From NCBI RefSeq assembly GCF_900113575.1, contig NZ_FOPV01000003.1:62001-126000 (forward strand): 64,000 bases of DNA, read 5' to 3'. The translations under genes were made by a program, and so were the position numbers. The stretch is from Nitrosospira sp. Nsp14 (GTDB taxonomy: Bacteria > Pseudomonadota > Gammaproteobacteria > Burkholderiales > Nitrosomonadaceae). The notes under the pieces are model-generated. The model was not told where the DNA came from. It searched no databases and saw nothing but the letters and a program-made list of their open reading frames with translations. Positions 8,847 through 17,922 of this stretch are shown piece after piece; the first letter of the stretch is position 1; every line of letters starts with the position of its first letter.

Positions 8847-10454
8847 ATGAGCAAACCCGCAATGCTGTTCATTACACTAATAATAACGCTCATGGCAATT
8901 GCAACGCCGATTGTATTGGCGGTTCACTTCGCGGACCAAGAGGGGACGAACACTGAAAAAGACCGTGCGCTCGGCTACGCACGCGATGTGCTGGGCCGCT
9001 CAGAGAGCGCTGCGGATCAGATCGATGCCGGCATCGAAGCTTTGGTCGCTGCCGATGGCGACGATCCTTGCTCCCAGGCGAGTATCGCCCTCATGAGAAA
9101 AATCGACTTGGTCTCCAGCTACATCCAGGCAATTGGCTACGTCAGGGATAATCAATTCCAATGTTCGTCGCTCGGGACGGCGACCGCCGGCATGCCGCTC
9201 GGGACGGCGACCGCGGGCATGCCGCTCGGTCCGGTCGATTGGGTTCAGCCAAGTGGCGTCAGGCTGCGTATTAACGTCGAGTTTCCGTTTGCCAGGGGAA
9301 CGACCTTCGTGGTGATCGAGCGCGACGGTTACGCGGCGATCCTCCACAAGGATTTGCCCATCGATACAACGACCGAAACGAAGGACATATCGCTCGCCAC
9401 GCTGGCTAAACCTGACGCCTTCAAAATTCTTACGGCGCGCGGGTTCGTCAAGCCGTCATGGATCACACATCTTGACGGCCACAACGAAGCAACATTCGTG
9501 GACGGGGACTATGTGGTTGCGGTGGTTGCATCCAGGCGTTACTTCATCGGGGCCCTTTCAGCCCTTCCCATTTCACAACTTAAGGAGCGGATAAAGACTG
9601 CGACGATGGCCATAGTACCGGTGGGTGTTTTGGCCGGATTGATCCTTGCGCTCGCTGTTATTTATTTGGCCAGGCTGCAATTGGCGATGCCTGCTGTGAT
9701 CAAAACCGCCCTAAGACGCAACGAATTTTTTCTCGCTTATCAGCCCATCGTTGACTTGGGTACGGGAAAATGGGTAGGAGCAGAGGCATTGATAAGATGG
9801 CAACGTCATAGCGGCGAGCTAGTGCGCCCGGCCGTGTTTATCCCGATCGCCGAAGACAGCGGTCTGATCCAGCGCATTACCGAGCGTGTTGTGTTGCTCG
9901 TCTCTCGTGACGTGATAAATCTCTTTGATCGGCACCCTGAGTTTCATGTGGGAATCAATCTCTCCCCTATGGACTTGCACGACACAAGCACGGTTGAGAT
10001 GCTGAGCCGGCTCGCCACCGAAATAAAAGCAAGGCCGGGTAATCTGATGGTCGAAGTGACCGAGCGTGGATTTACCGATCCCAAGATTGCAGCGAAGATC
10101 GTGCGTGAGTTTCGCGTGAGCGGAATAATCGTCGCGATCGACGATTTCGGCACTGGTTATTCCAGCCTTTCCAATTTGGAAAGATTTGAGCTGGACTTGC
10201 TGAAGATCGACAAGTCATTTGTCGACACCATCGGCACCGATGCCGCTACCAATCAGGTTGTGCTGCACATCATCGAAATGGCGAAAGCGTTGAAGCTCCA
10301 AATAATCGCCGAGGGTGTTGAGACCGAAGCACAGGCCCAGTTCTTACGCGAACGCGGGGTTCAATACGCTCAGGGCTGGCTGTTCGCAAAGGCAATGCCG
10401 ATTGAAGAGCTTCGAGCGAAGCTGGCACGTTCGGGCGGTGCCAGCCATTCCTAG
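8847..10454 (+). CDS. CSS-motif EAL-domain cyclic-di-GMP phosphodiesterase
   Basis: A 535-residue inner-membrane enzyme predicted to hydrolyse c-di-GMP. It has a TM segment at about 6-27, a periplasmic CSS domain with Cys-Ser-Ser at 106-108, a second TM at about 252-272, then a cytoplasmic EAL domain. Catalytic motifs are intact: E-A-L at 313-315, [15 protein letters not shown] and Q-G-W-L-F. This is the PdeC/YjcC architecture, in which the periplasmic Cys residues sense redox state. The CSS domain carries a 9-residue tandem duplication (L-G-T-A-T-A-G-M-P twice) right after the CSS motif. The gene stands alone; the signal and target are unknown. Confidence 0.92.
   Translation: MSKPAMLFITLIITLMAIATPIVLAVHFADQEGTNTEKDRALGYARDVLGRSESAADQIDAGIEALVAADGDDPCSQASIALMRKIDLVSSYIQAIGYVRDNQFQCSSLGTATAGMPLGTATAGMPLGPVDWVQPSGVRLRINVEFPFARGTTFVVIERDGYAAILHKDLPIDTTTETKDISLATLAKPDAFKILTARGFVKPSWITHLDGHNEATFVDGDYVVAVVASRRYFIGALSALPISQLKERIKTATMAIVPVGVLAGLILALAVIYLARLQLAMPAVIKTALRRNEFFLAYQPIVDLGTGKWVGAEALIRWQRHSGELVRPAVFIPIAEDSGLIQRITERVVLLVSRDVINLFDRHPEFHVGINLSPMDLHDTSTVEMLSRLATEIKARPGNLMVEVTERGFTDPKIAAKIVREFRVSGIIVAIDDFGTGYSSLSNLERFELDLLKIDKSFVDTIGTDAATNQVVLHIIEMAKALKLQIIAEGVETEAQAQFLRERGVQYAQGWLFAKAMPIEELRAKLARSGGASHS
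9171..9224. repeat. 27-base in-frame tandem duplication in the CSS domain
   Basis: Two 27-base units (9171-9197 and 9198-9224) differ at one base and encode L-G-T-A-T-A-G-M-P twice. They lie directly after the CSS motif of the phosphodiesterase. Near identity points to a recent slippage event. Confidence 0.9.
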
Positions 10455-10670
10455 ACTGCTCGTCGACGCTGCTATCGCATTATTGCCCCATCAGTGCCCC
10501 ACATAAGAAAAGGCTCACGCTATTACTTGTAAGCCTTGTCGTTCTTGCTGACGTAATTCTCAGCCAATTGGCGGGCGAAAACGTTTTTGGTCAGGTACCA
10601 ATATTTGGAACCTTGTACCGAGCCTGTAGGGTTACATTACCAAATGGGATCGCCTCCCGGCTTATCTGTT

Positions 10671-11681
10671 CTATAGACTAGGTTGAAACGTGATCGCGAA
10701 GCGCTCCTCGAATACCGATTCACCCTCTCTGATTACGCTATAGTCCACTTCGTATCGGCCTTGGGCCCAACCTGTGGCGGGGCGCTTTCTCCCGATCTGC
10801 GTCAAAAATTGTGCCTTAGCACGGTCTAGCGGTTTCAGATTGCTTTGGACAAGGATGGCGCCATCTGGATCTCGTAGAACCAATTTAAGTATGTCACCGC
10901 CCTCAAGACCGATCATTCGGACATGCGCCACCAACGCCGGGCTGTCCGCGGTAAGCGCAAAATTCTCCAGACCACCATTCTCGACATCATCCATCGAGAG
11001 GATTCGGTCGGCAAAGCCTAGATTAAGGAGAATGCGTGTCCGATACGCTAGTACTTTCGCCGTGACGTCATCCCACAGGGATTGTTTAGAACCGCATTGT
11101 CCGGACTGCGCTTTAGGAGAAAATGGATCGACGATGTTCCCGTTATGCCGGACGGTTAGATGCAGGTGTGGAAACTCGGTGGCACCCGAAAGCCCAACTT
11201 TTCCGAGCACCTGTCCGCGTTTAACATGCTGGCCTTTGGAGACGGAGACACTGCCGCTGGCCAAATGGCAATACTGCGTGTCCCATCCATGGGGATGTCT
11301 TAGAAAAACGCCGTTTCCGCATTCCCTGCCAGCAATCGCCGCCTTGCCGATCACTCGGATTGATATGTCTTTCTCGCCGTCTCTGACTCCTGTGACCTTG
11401 CCATCGGCGACTGCGAGGACAGCCACCCCTGCTCGCATCGCGGATATGGAAGGTAAGCGGAAGTCAGTACCATCATGCCCGTCATAGGTGCGAGCACCGC
11501 AAGAAAAATCACGATAGCTGGAGGATGGGTCGTGATCCACATAGTTCTGGACAAAGCAGTTTCTGCTAACCTCGCAACCGATGGGTAGCGAAAGGGTTAA
11601 TGACTCATCAGCCCAAGCTACAGAGCAATTAAGAAGGAAAATTAAAAAAATTAGGATTGGCGGATTCAAGTCGACGTGCAA
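10671..11681 (-). CDS. secreted M23 family metallopeptidase
   Basis: A 336-residue exported protein with a signal peptide at about 1-24 (cleavage after A-W-A). The LytM/M23 zinc site is present: H-D-G-T-D (His69, Asp73) and H-L-H-L (His172, His174), with an extra H-P-H-G-W-D and several Cys likely to form disulfides. Such enzymes cut peptide cross-bridges of peptidoglycan or other Gly-rich peptides. The C-terminal third (about 225-336) is a beta-rich region of unknown family and may bind substrate. It is a single gene, on the opposite strand to the EAL gene upstream of it and to the antiporter. Confidence 0.85.
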   Translation of the reverse strand: MHVDLNPPILIFLIFLLNCSVAWADESLTLSLPIGCEVSRNCFVQNYVDHDPSSSYRDFSCGARTYDGHDGTDFRLPSISAMRAGVAVLAVADGKVTGVRDGEKDISIRVIGKAAIAGRECGNGVFLRHPHGWDTQYCHLASGSVSVSKGQHVKRGQVLGKVGLSGATEFPHLHLTVRHNGNIVDPFSPKAQSGQCGSKQSLWDDVTAKVLAYRTRILLNLGFADRILSMDDVENGGLENFALTADSPALVAHVRMIGLEGGDILKLVLRDPDGAILVQSNLKPLDRAKAQFLTQIGRKRPATGWAQGRYEVDYSVIREGESVFEERFAITFQPSL

Positions 11682-12204
11682 CCACTAGTGGAGGTTTGGC
11701 GTAGCGCACCATCTTTCGAAGGAATAGTTCGAACGGTGCTCTGAAGCGTAGCACTTTTCTGGGGAAGTGGTTGAGAGATCCGCGACGCATATTGCACCTG
11801 GCGATCCCAGGCCGGAGCGGGTCGGGCGTTACTCACTTAATTGATCCTAAAACAGAGGCTGATCTGTAAGCGCCGCCATGGTGGTACCGCGCGGATTCAC
11901 GCGCCATTTGAGCGCCCAGCGGAACCAGCTTGCCATGAGGTGGTGGCGCCCACTGTGGCTATAATTAAAAATCGCGCGTATCCACATTCGATCGCCTTGG
12001 CCCTTGGTGACTCTCGTCGCGCATGCGCGGGATGAGGATGGCGGATAGATTATTAAGAACGTGCCCTTTATTGCCGAGAAATAGATCGAGCGTGATGTGC
12101 CTCCGCCAACGATTTCATCCAGCGACGGCGAAGCATTGGTTAGCGATACCGGGTTCTTCAAATAGTCGTGCTGGCGCTTACTTGACGCTTCGTCCAAACA
12201 GATA
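11682..12204. other. 523-base intergenic region, no gene recognised
   Basis: Divergent spacer between the M23 peptidase (minus) and the Na+/H+ antiporter (plus), so it should carry both promoters. Around 11705-11740 an imperfect dyad (GCACC ... TTCGAA ... TTCGAAC GGTGC) is visible. A 147-codon minus-strand frame runs through the right half and into the antiporter gene. It has no recognisable motif or ribosome-binding site and I do not call it. Confidence 0.5.
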
Positions 12205-13836
12205 ATGAGCAGTCTCCAACAACTTGAGACGGTCATTCTACTGCTGATGGCCGTGCTTGCCCTGACAACAATCGCGCGCAAGCTTGTCATTCCCTATCCC
12301 ATATTGCTGGTGATCGGGGGCTTGGCGCTGGTCTTTATCCCCGGCCTACCGGTGATCCATCTTGATCCGGACCTGGTATTCCTGGTCTTTCTCCCGCCCA
12401 TCTTATCAGCCGCCGCCTACGTCACTTCCTGGCGGGATTTTCGCGCAAACCTTCGCCCGATCACCCTACACGCAGTCGGTCTGGTGCTGGTCACGACTGC
12501 TGCGGTCGCGGTTGCCGCCCATGCTGCACTGCCAGGACTCGGGTGGGCCGGTGCAATTGCGCTGGGCGCCATTGTTTCTCCTCCAGATGCCGTCTCCACA
12601 ACCGCGATAGGAAAACAGCTACACCTTCCTCACCGCGTCCTCACCATCCTGGAGGGCGAGAGTCTCGTGAATGATGCGACCGCGCTGGTGCTCTACCGAG
12701 CCGCGATTGCAGCAACAGTCAGCGGCGCCTTCGTGTTAAGCGACACACTGCTGGCCTTCGTTCTGGCAGGGGCCGTGGGGATCGCCATCGGGCTTATAGT
12801 GAGCTTCGTAACTCGGTGGATTTTAATTTTGACCAAGGACAGCTTCAGCGAGATCGCCATCACGCTCCTGGCTCCATATATTGCCTGGGTCTTGGCCGAG
12901 CAGGCACACGGCTCAGCCGTGTTGGCCTGCGTGGCAGGAGGTTTCTATCTCCGTCGGCATTTAAGCACGGCCGTTGCACCGTCTACTCGAATCCAGGCGC
13001 GAGCGGTTTGGGAGTTTCTCGTGTTCTTGCTCAACGGTCTCATTTTCATTCTTATCGGCCTGCAACTCGGCACTCTGCGTGACGCTGTCCCATCCGGCGA
13101 GCTTGACGTCCTCATTCTGGTAGGCGCCCTGGTGAGTGTGACAGCTATCGTGGTGCGCCTGCTGTGGGTGGCGGCGGCCGCATGGGTGCCCCGACTGGTG
13201 AGTCCGCGCTTGCAGGCGCACGATCAGATGCCGCCTTGGTCTAATTTGTTCATCATCGGCTGGGCCGGCATGCGCGGGATCGTCTCGCTCGCTGCGGCGA
13301 TGGCCCTGCCCCTGACAACTGCGGCCGGAACTCCATTTCCGTTTCGTGCGGAAATCATCCTTATCGCCTTCATGGTAATTTTGGTGACGCTGGTACTGCA
13401 AGGTCTGTCGCTTCCTCTGTTGATCCGCGCGTTGAAAATAAGGGAAGATCGAGGTCATACGGATGAAGAGAGGCAGGCGCGGGAACAGGCGGCATCGGCC
13501 GCTCTTGCTCGGCTGGAGGAAATGGCAAGCGAAAACTGGCCCGTACCGGAACAAATCGAACGGATGCGGGACCATTATCGCAGCCGCCTGAGGCGCTCCG
13601 CTGTAAGCGAAACTATTGACCCCGAATGGTCGCCGGAGGCCGCGGAGGCATACCGGCGATTGCGGCATGAGACCCTTACGGCAGAGCGGCTCGCCGCAAT
13701 AAGGTTTCGGAATGACGGCGTAATCAGCGATGAGGTGCTCCATCGTCTCGAACATGAGCTCGACGTTGAGGCACTTCGGGCCGGCGTCGGTGAGCTACGT
13801 GTCTCGCCAGAAAAAAGACCCCGGAAGAATCACTAA
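12205..13836 (+). CDS. Na+/H+ antiporter, CPA1 (NhaP/NHE) family
   Basis: A 543-residue polytopic membrane protein that exchanges Na+ (or K+) for protons. Eleven or twelve hydrophobic segments fill residues 10-410. The CPA1 ion-site motifs are clear: G-A-I-V-S-P-P-D-A-V (PPD at 126-128) and E-G-E-S-L-V-N-D-A-T-A-L (Asn156-Asp157). A cytoplasmic tail of about 130 residues is charged and helical. It matches the bacterial Na+/H+ exchanger group that carries a long C-terminal tail. The gene ends where the integrase relic and accessory island begin, and no partner gene is evident. Confidence 0.92.
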   Translation: MSSLQQLETVILLLMAVLALTTIARKLVIPYPILLVIGGLALVFIPGLPVIHLDPDLVFLVFLPPILSAAAYVTSWRDFRANLRPITLHAVGLVLVTTAAVAVAAHAALPGLGWAGAIALGAIVSPPDAVSTTAIGKQLHLPHRVLTILEGESLVNDATALVLYRAAIAATVSGAFVLSDTLLAFVLAGAVGIAIGLIVSFVTRWILILTKDSFSEIAITLLAPYIAWVLAEQAHGSAVLACVAGGFYLRRHLSTAVAPSTRIQARAVWEFLVFLLNGLIFILIGLQLGTLRDAVPSGELDVLILVGALVSVTAIVVRLLWVAAAAWVPRLVSPRLQAHDQMPPWSNLFIIGWAGMRGIVSLAAAMALPLTTAAGTPFPFRAEIILIAFMVILVTLVLQGLSLPLLIRALKIREDRGHTDEERQAREQAASAALARLEEMASENWPVPEQIERMRDHYRSRLRRSAVSETIDPEWSPEAAEAYRRLRHETLTAERLAAIRFRNDGVISDEVLHRLEHELDVEALRAGVGELRVSPEKRPRKNH

Positions 13837-13924
13837 TGGTGCGCGACAAGCGTCAAGAACTGATCGTTATGCCGGACGACAGATGGGAAATCGTGGTAAG
13901 TGCCAGCGAAGGCTCGAAATTGAT

Positions 13925-14082
13925 CTACACATAGCGGACAGAGGACTCGGTGTCCTGCGCCATTTCCTGGCATCGGTCAAACGCTTGAATGTGGCGGACT
14001 GAACGGGAAAACCCATTAACTCCACCTTTACCCGGTACGAGGTCTTGCCATTCCCGGAGGTGCGTTTCTCAATGTTTGTCCA
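13925..14082 (-). pseudogene. tyrosine integrase N-terminal relic
   Basis: The minus strand encodes I-E-K-R-T-S-G-N-G-K-T-S-Y-R-V and then T-F-K-R-L-T-D-A-R-K-W. This is the N-terminal arm-DNA-binding domain opening typical of tyrosine recombinases of genomic islands. Near 13960 one base is missing; restoring it continues the family sequence as A-Q-D-T-E-S, after which TAG at 13925-13927 ends it. The catalytic domain is absent. The relic lies at the edge of the reverse transcriptase island, with arm-like repeats about 140 bases upstream of its start. Confidence 0.7.
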
Positions 14083-14143
14083 CTGCTGCCCCGTCAAGAA
14101 GTAGCACAAACACAATACGATAAGGGACAACAAACAGCAACAA

Positions 14144-14186
14144 GGGATATATAGTCTGTTTGGTTATACTTATAACCATATATCCC
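14144..14186. repeat. 43-base nested inverted repeat, AT-rich
   Basis: The outer arms GGGATATAT (14144-14152) and ATATATCCC (14178-14186) are exact complements. The inner arms TGGTTATA (14161-14168) and TATAACCA (14171-14178) form a tight hairpin with a 2-base loop. An asymmetric 8-base bulge separates the two stems. It sits between the integrase relic and the arm-like repeats, where an att or excisionase/recombinase binding region would be expected. Confidence 0.75.
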
Positions 14187-14217
14187 AGATATAGTTTTTA
14201 CTTATCACATGCGTAAA

Positions 14218-14235
14218 TGGCACACGTTTGGCACA
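14218..14235 (-). repeat. paired TGTGCCA repeats, left end of island
   Basis: On the minus strand TGTGCCA occurs twice with an 11-base period (TGTGCCA-AACG-TGTGCCA). The same pair occurs in the opposite orientation at 17866-17883. One helical turn between copies fits side-by-side binding by an integrase arm domain. Confidence 0.75.
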
Positions 14236-14296
14236 TCGCACGTCAATGGGAGCGAAAAAAAAGAGTAGATGACGTTGATTTGATGATGCTGAACAA

Positions 14297-14557
14297 TCAA
14301 CTGGCTTGCTCGATGGTCAACCCGTATGGCCTGTCTGACTTCACCATGAACGCCAGGCTGACGTTGCTGTGATCGAAATGGTGGCTGGTGAGACACATGA
14401 CTGCTTGTCCTACCCTCTTCACGGCACGGTAGGCACCAGGCAAAAGTGGTCCCGCTCCGCAATCAACTCGTCCTGGGGTGGGGTGGCATAAAATTCGGCG
14501 GGGACCGCTACCGAATAATAGTTGTAACGGCATGAATTAAAGCTGGAAATGTTTATT
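14297..14557 (-). other. coding-like fragments, unassigned
   Basis: Downstream of the reverse transcriptase gene, two minus-strand frames look protein-like in succession. One, about 14430-14557, reads ...C-R-Y-N-Y-Y-S-V-A-V-P-A-E-F-Y and D-E-L-I-A-E-R-D-H-F-C-L-V-P. A second (14297-14533) ends S-N-V-S-L-A-F-M-V-K-S-D-R-P-Y-G-L-T. They could be pieces of one gene broken by a frameshift. I recognise no family. It may equally be non-coding. Confidence 0.3.
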
Positions 14558-14559
14558 TA

Positions 14560-14658
14560 TCAGCGTTTGTTACCTGACAAGTCACCCCCTGCCGGGGACC
14601 CGCTGCTCATATCATTCTCTCCGCTTTCGGATTCGATCGCTGTGACCTTAAATCTCAT
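14560..14658 (-). CDS. possible 32-residue peptide following the RT-nitrilase gene
   Basis: A minus-strand ATG lies one base after the TAG of the reverse transcriptase gene, preceded by GAGGG. It opens a 32-codon frame ending in TGA: M-R-F-K-V-T-A-I-E-S-E-S, then a Gly/Ser-rich tail. Stop-start spacing suggests translational coupling. It is soluble and low in complexity. It has no recognised family and might be chance, or the remains of a longer partner gene. Confidence 0.35.
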   Translation of the reverse strand: MRFKVTAIESESGENDMSSGSPAGGDLSGNKR

Positions 14659-14659
14659 G

Positions 14660-17626
14660 CTACCCTCGAGCAGGCAGAACTCTTCTCGAGTGTTCAGAAT
14701 GCAGGTCAAACCCATCTGGGACGGGTTTGAATGGTCCACTGGGTGATCGATGACAAGACTGAAATTGGCGCAATGCCAGAACGTCGATGTCGCCGATCAC
14801 ACAGTAGTCCGTGACGCCACCCTTGACGCGTAACACATCACGTTGCCAGCTATCTTTCGCGGGCGCGCGAATACGGCTGTCGCCGTACTGTCGGTCATTG
14901 CACTGAATGATGTAGGCGTGGATGTCTAACGCAGCGGATTCGACCAAGGCATTGAATGTCTCGGTGTCCTGGTTCCACTCCGGCACGAACAAGGCATCCA
15001 CCTGGCCGCGCAAGGAAGCACGGTAGCTTATATTGGTTAGCTCACTGCATACCAACAGGGCGAAATGAAAATCGCCGTGCCGGATGATTAGCGGCTTATT
15101 CTCTTTCCAAAGTGCGGCCGGTTTCATTTCTAATCCCGCCAGACGCCGCAATTCCTGCTCTTCCGGCAGGGCGGGGCGCTGTTTGTCCTGCCGGTAGATC
15201 ATCATTGAAGGAAAGCCGAGCCCATCGTGCGACAGTGCGGCCCATACCTGATTGCGTACACGGCTTTTACTCCCGTGCAAGTACTCAATACCGGTAATCA
15301 GCGAAATACCACGCCCTTGCAACTTAAGTGCAATGCGCATGAACCAGCGCGCCGGCAAGGCCAGTTCGGGCAGGATGAAGTAGCGTGCTCTCTTGGGCTG
15401 GGAAATCACGCTGTTCACCAACCGGTTCAAACGGGCATATCGGTGGGCATCTGGGTCCGTCGTACGCACGACAGAAGCTACCCAGCTGTTGTATTCGGTT
15501 TTCCAGCTCGACACAGCAATGGCGAACTTCCGTTGTTCTTTGCCATCAGGAATTTGCAGCACGCCCTGCTTGTCGAGATATGGCGTTTTTTCGTCCAGAG
15601 TGAAGCCGCGCAGGGCTAGTACCACCGCTCTTAAGCCGGAATGACTTTTGCTGTCGAATGGATCTTTAGCTAGTACGAACAGTTCCGCCAGATTGAACGG
15701 GCGCGTAGCAAAGAGGAGTCCTTGGGGCAAGCCTCTGACGACTTTGATCCACCCAGTGAGCGTAGTAATACCATCGATAATTTCAGGACTCAGCAGCGAC
15801 GCGGCGTCACTGAGTATAGTAATTTTCTTTTTCGTTGGAATGCCACGTTGGGCGACCATTTCTTTGGGAAGACCGATAAAGCGGAATGGTTGGTGGCCCA
15901 GGTCGAACGAGAACAGCTCTGCTTGCTTAGCCTGAATCTCCTTTTCGGAGAGTCCCTTAGTTTCAAGAACGGATTTGTGTGTTTGCCACGCTACTCGGCC
16001 GGCTTTTGAGAGGCGCGGTGGAAAGGCAGCGATGATGTTTTCTTGAATAGTGTTAAGCAGCTGATCTTGCCACCGGTTTAGGATTTCCACTTGATTCGGG
16101 ACCGTACTCTCGGGCAAAGCCTTAATCGTGAGGTTACAGTTTTGTTCGAGCCTCTTGTAAATTGCCTTCAGCTGCTCGATGATCTCGCACAACGAATCAA
16201 AGTCTTCACAAGCTATGGCCAGTTTCACTACGCGCGGCAAGTAAATGGCCAGTTCGAAGAAATGTGGCAAAACCAACACATGCTGACAGAAGGCACGGAA
16301 AAATGCCTGACGGTGGTTCTTCCATGTTTCCGGTAATAGGTCACGCTCATAGGCTTCGAAATCGCGGAGCTTGATGGAAAAGCCAGCACGGCGCATGGTT
16401 AGGGCGCTGGTCTTGCGCAGGTTGTCGGCCACCTCCCCATCATGTTGCGTGGCGGCGATGAGGTCAGTTGCAACATGGCTCGCAGACATCGGCAAATTGG
16501 GTAACGCTCGCCATTCGCTAGCTCGTTCCTGAATCTGGTGGGCGATAGCGTCCACTAGGGTTTGCCCAGTTTCTCCTTCCAGCAGGAAAACTTTATTTTT
16601 CTTATTGGCGAAATAAATCTTGCTGTTGCTCAGGTAATCTGGCTTAAACTGAATTTCTTCCTGCTTACTTTCGGGTATCCAGTCTAGCTTGCCGCCAGAG
16701 CGATCAAGTAGCCACTGCCACAATGCTGCGGGCGACCGAGATTTTGCCCCGTTTTCCATCACCAACAAAATGTCGTCCATGTAACGGCCGTAATACAGCG
16801 GGGCAACTTGCTGCTCGATTAGTTGGTCAAGTTCAAACAGCGCCACGTTAGCGACAACGGCAGAAGCCGGCAGGCCAACAGGTAAGCCTTTTTCCAGAGG
16901 TGTTCGCTTCGCCCATTCTTTAAGTGCTGCAATAAAGAGACGATTGAGCTTCTCTTCCTCTGGTTTTAGCTCTAATTCAAGCAATTGCTTGAATTTTTCA
17001 TTGAGCATAAAACTCGGATTGAGCTCATGATAAAAACTGCTGACGTCTGCAGTGAGAGAGATAACCTTTTTCTTTGCTGCCAGCGCGGTTCGCATGGCGT
17101 CGATGCCGCCGTCTCGCCACTCACGAAAAGGTTTTAGATAAGGTTTGAATGACCCCAACGACAATAGATTGATTTCTCCTTTCTTTCCACGACGTAATCG
17201 GCTTCCGTAAGCGCAGTCGTGGAGCTTTTTGTCATATTGGTGCCCTACCTTGATGATCCAAAGAGTGGATAGAACATGAAACGCAAGGCTGCACTGAGCC
17301 ATCAGGCGGAATTCGGCTGTGTGTTTTCCCCCCTCGCAACGATGTTCCCATTCCTCTGCTGGCGATGAAAAGATCAACCCATCGGGCGCCTTATTCTTCT
17401 CCGATAGCGATATGGCTTTGGGTGCCAAGGTCCAGTCGCCAAGAAAAAGAGGATCTTCGATCCACTCTTCGTCAGCACCGTTGAGTTTGTCGAGCAAGGC
17501 TTGGAGATTATTTGTAAGCTCGCTTTCGTACTCAGCAATAGCCAGCAACGAGGCATGGGACGAGTAATACAAATCCACTTTTGCCTTGCGATAGGCTAGC
17601 CCTAGGTCTTTGAGGGTGAAACTCAT
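14660..17626 (-). CDS. defence-type reverse transcriptase fused to a nitrilase domain (DRT class, UG1/UG5-like)
   Basis: A 988-residue fusion. The N-terminal half is a reverse transcriptase: motif A-like T-A-D-V-S-S-F-Y (Asp194), the G-L-P-V-G-L-P-A-S-A-V-V-A-N block (247-260) and the catalytic Y-M-D-D (282-285). The C-terminal third (about 735-960) is a carbon-nitrogen hydrolase: P-E-L (Glu754), D-K-Q-R-P (Lys815) and V-C-S-E-L (Cys860) form a complete nitrilase triad. RT-nitrilase fusions are the hallmark of one class of defence-associated reverse transcriptases (UG1 and relatives) that protect against phage. Both active sites look intact, so the protein is probably functional. It sits alone in a small island beside a tRNA gene. 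The ATG at 17626 has only a weak ribosome-binding site. The exact DRT subtype and the nitrilase substrate cannot be told from sequence. Confidence 0.88.
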   Translation of the reverse strand: MSFTLKDLGLAYRKAKVDLYYSSHASLLAIAEYESELTNNLQALLDKLNGADEEWIEDPLFLGDWTLAPKAISLSEKNKAPDGLIFSSPAEEWEHRCEGGKHTAEFRLMAQCSLAFHVLSTLWIIKVGHQYDKKLHDCAYGSRLRRGKKGEINLLSLGSFKPYLKPFREWRDGGIDAMRTALAAKKKVISLTADVSSFYHELNPSFMLNEKFKQLLELELKPEEEKLNRLFIAALKEWAKRTPLEKGLPVGLPASAVVANVALFELDQLIEQQVAPLYYGRYMDDILLVMENGAKSRSPAALWQWLLDRSGGKLDWIPESKQEEIQFKPDYLSNSKIYFANKKNKVFLLEGETGQTLVDAIAHQIQERASEWRALPNLPMSASHVATDLIAATQHDGEVADNLRKTSALTMRRAGFSIKLRDFEAYERDLLPETWKNHRQAFFRAFCQHVLVLPHFFELAIYLPRVVKLAIACEDFDSLCEIIEQLKAIYKRLEQNCNLTIKALPESTVPNQVEILNRWQDQLLNTIQENIIAAFPPRLSKAGRVAWQTHKSVLETKGLSEKEIQAKQAELFSFDLGHQPFRFIGLPKEMVAQRGIPTKKKITILSDAASLLSPEIIDGITTLTGWIKVVRGLPQGLLFATRPFNLAELFVLAKDPFDSKSHSGLRAVVLALRGFTLDEKTPYLDKQGVLQIPDGKEQRKFAIAVSSWKTEYNSWVASVVRTTDPDAHRYARLNRLVNSVISQPKRARYFILPELALPARWFMRIALKLQGRGISLITGIEYLHGSKSRVRNQVWAALSHDGLGFPSMMIYRQDKQRPALPEEQELRRLAGLEMKPAALWKENKPLIIRHGDFHFALLVCSELTNISYRASLRGQVDALFVPEWNQDTETFNALVESAALDIHAYIIQCNDRQYGDSRIRAPAKDSWQRDVLRVKGGVTDYCVIGDIDVLALRQFQSCHRSPSGPFKPVPDGFDLHSEHSRRVLPARG

Positions 17627-17865
17627 TGAATGGCCTGCTTGACGGGGAAGCTTACGATTTTATGGAAATCAACAATATTTGCTACTGTACAGAGGTACAC
17701 CAGAAAATGAGTGTGGCTATTCCGGATTTTGGAGGAAGGAAGATCGCTCGGGCGAGCTGATGCTAAAGGCTGAGTAACGCGTAAGACGGACGTGGAAATC
17801 GCTGTGCCCAATGCCATCTTGACTCGCGGCAACAGGTCAAAGCCTAGGAGACTTTTTCTCAACAG

Positions 17866-17883
17866 TGTGCCAAAAATGTGCCA
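17866..17883 (+). repeat. paired TGTGCCA repeats, right end of island
   Basis: TGTGCCA-AAAA-TGTGCCA with an 11-base period lies 49 bases from the 3-prime end of the tRNA gene. It mirrors the pair at 14218-14235. Its position fits an integrase arm site beside a tRNA attachment site. Confidence 0.75.
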
Positions 17884-17889
17884 CAGCCC

Positions 17890-17922
17890 CACAAATAAAA
17901 CGGCCTTCATCGCTGAAGGCCG
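17890..17922 (-). terminator. intrinsic terminator of the tRNA transcript
   Basis: A perfect 9-base stem (CGGCCTTCA / TGAAGGCCG) with a 4-base loop is followed on the minus strand by TTTTATTTGT. It begins 10 bases after the tRNA CCA end. Confidence 0.85.

Noticed and set aside
11847-12290. 147-codon minus-strand open frame before and inside the antiporter gene
   Set aside because: No family features, no ribosome-binding site, and it overlaps the real antiporter start antisense.
12961-13755. 264-codon minus-strand open frame inside the antiporter gene
   Set aside because: Antisense shadow of a well-conserved membrane protein.
13837-14230. Search for a second copy of the tRNA 3-prime end as attR of the island
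   Set aside because: No convincing match to the T-arm/acceptor sequence was found; the end may be decayed or lie elsewhere.
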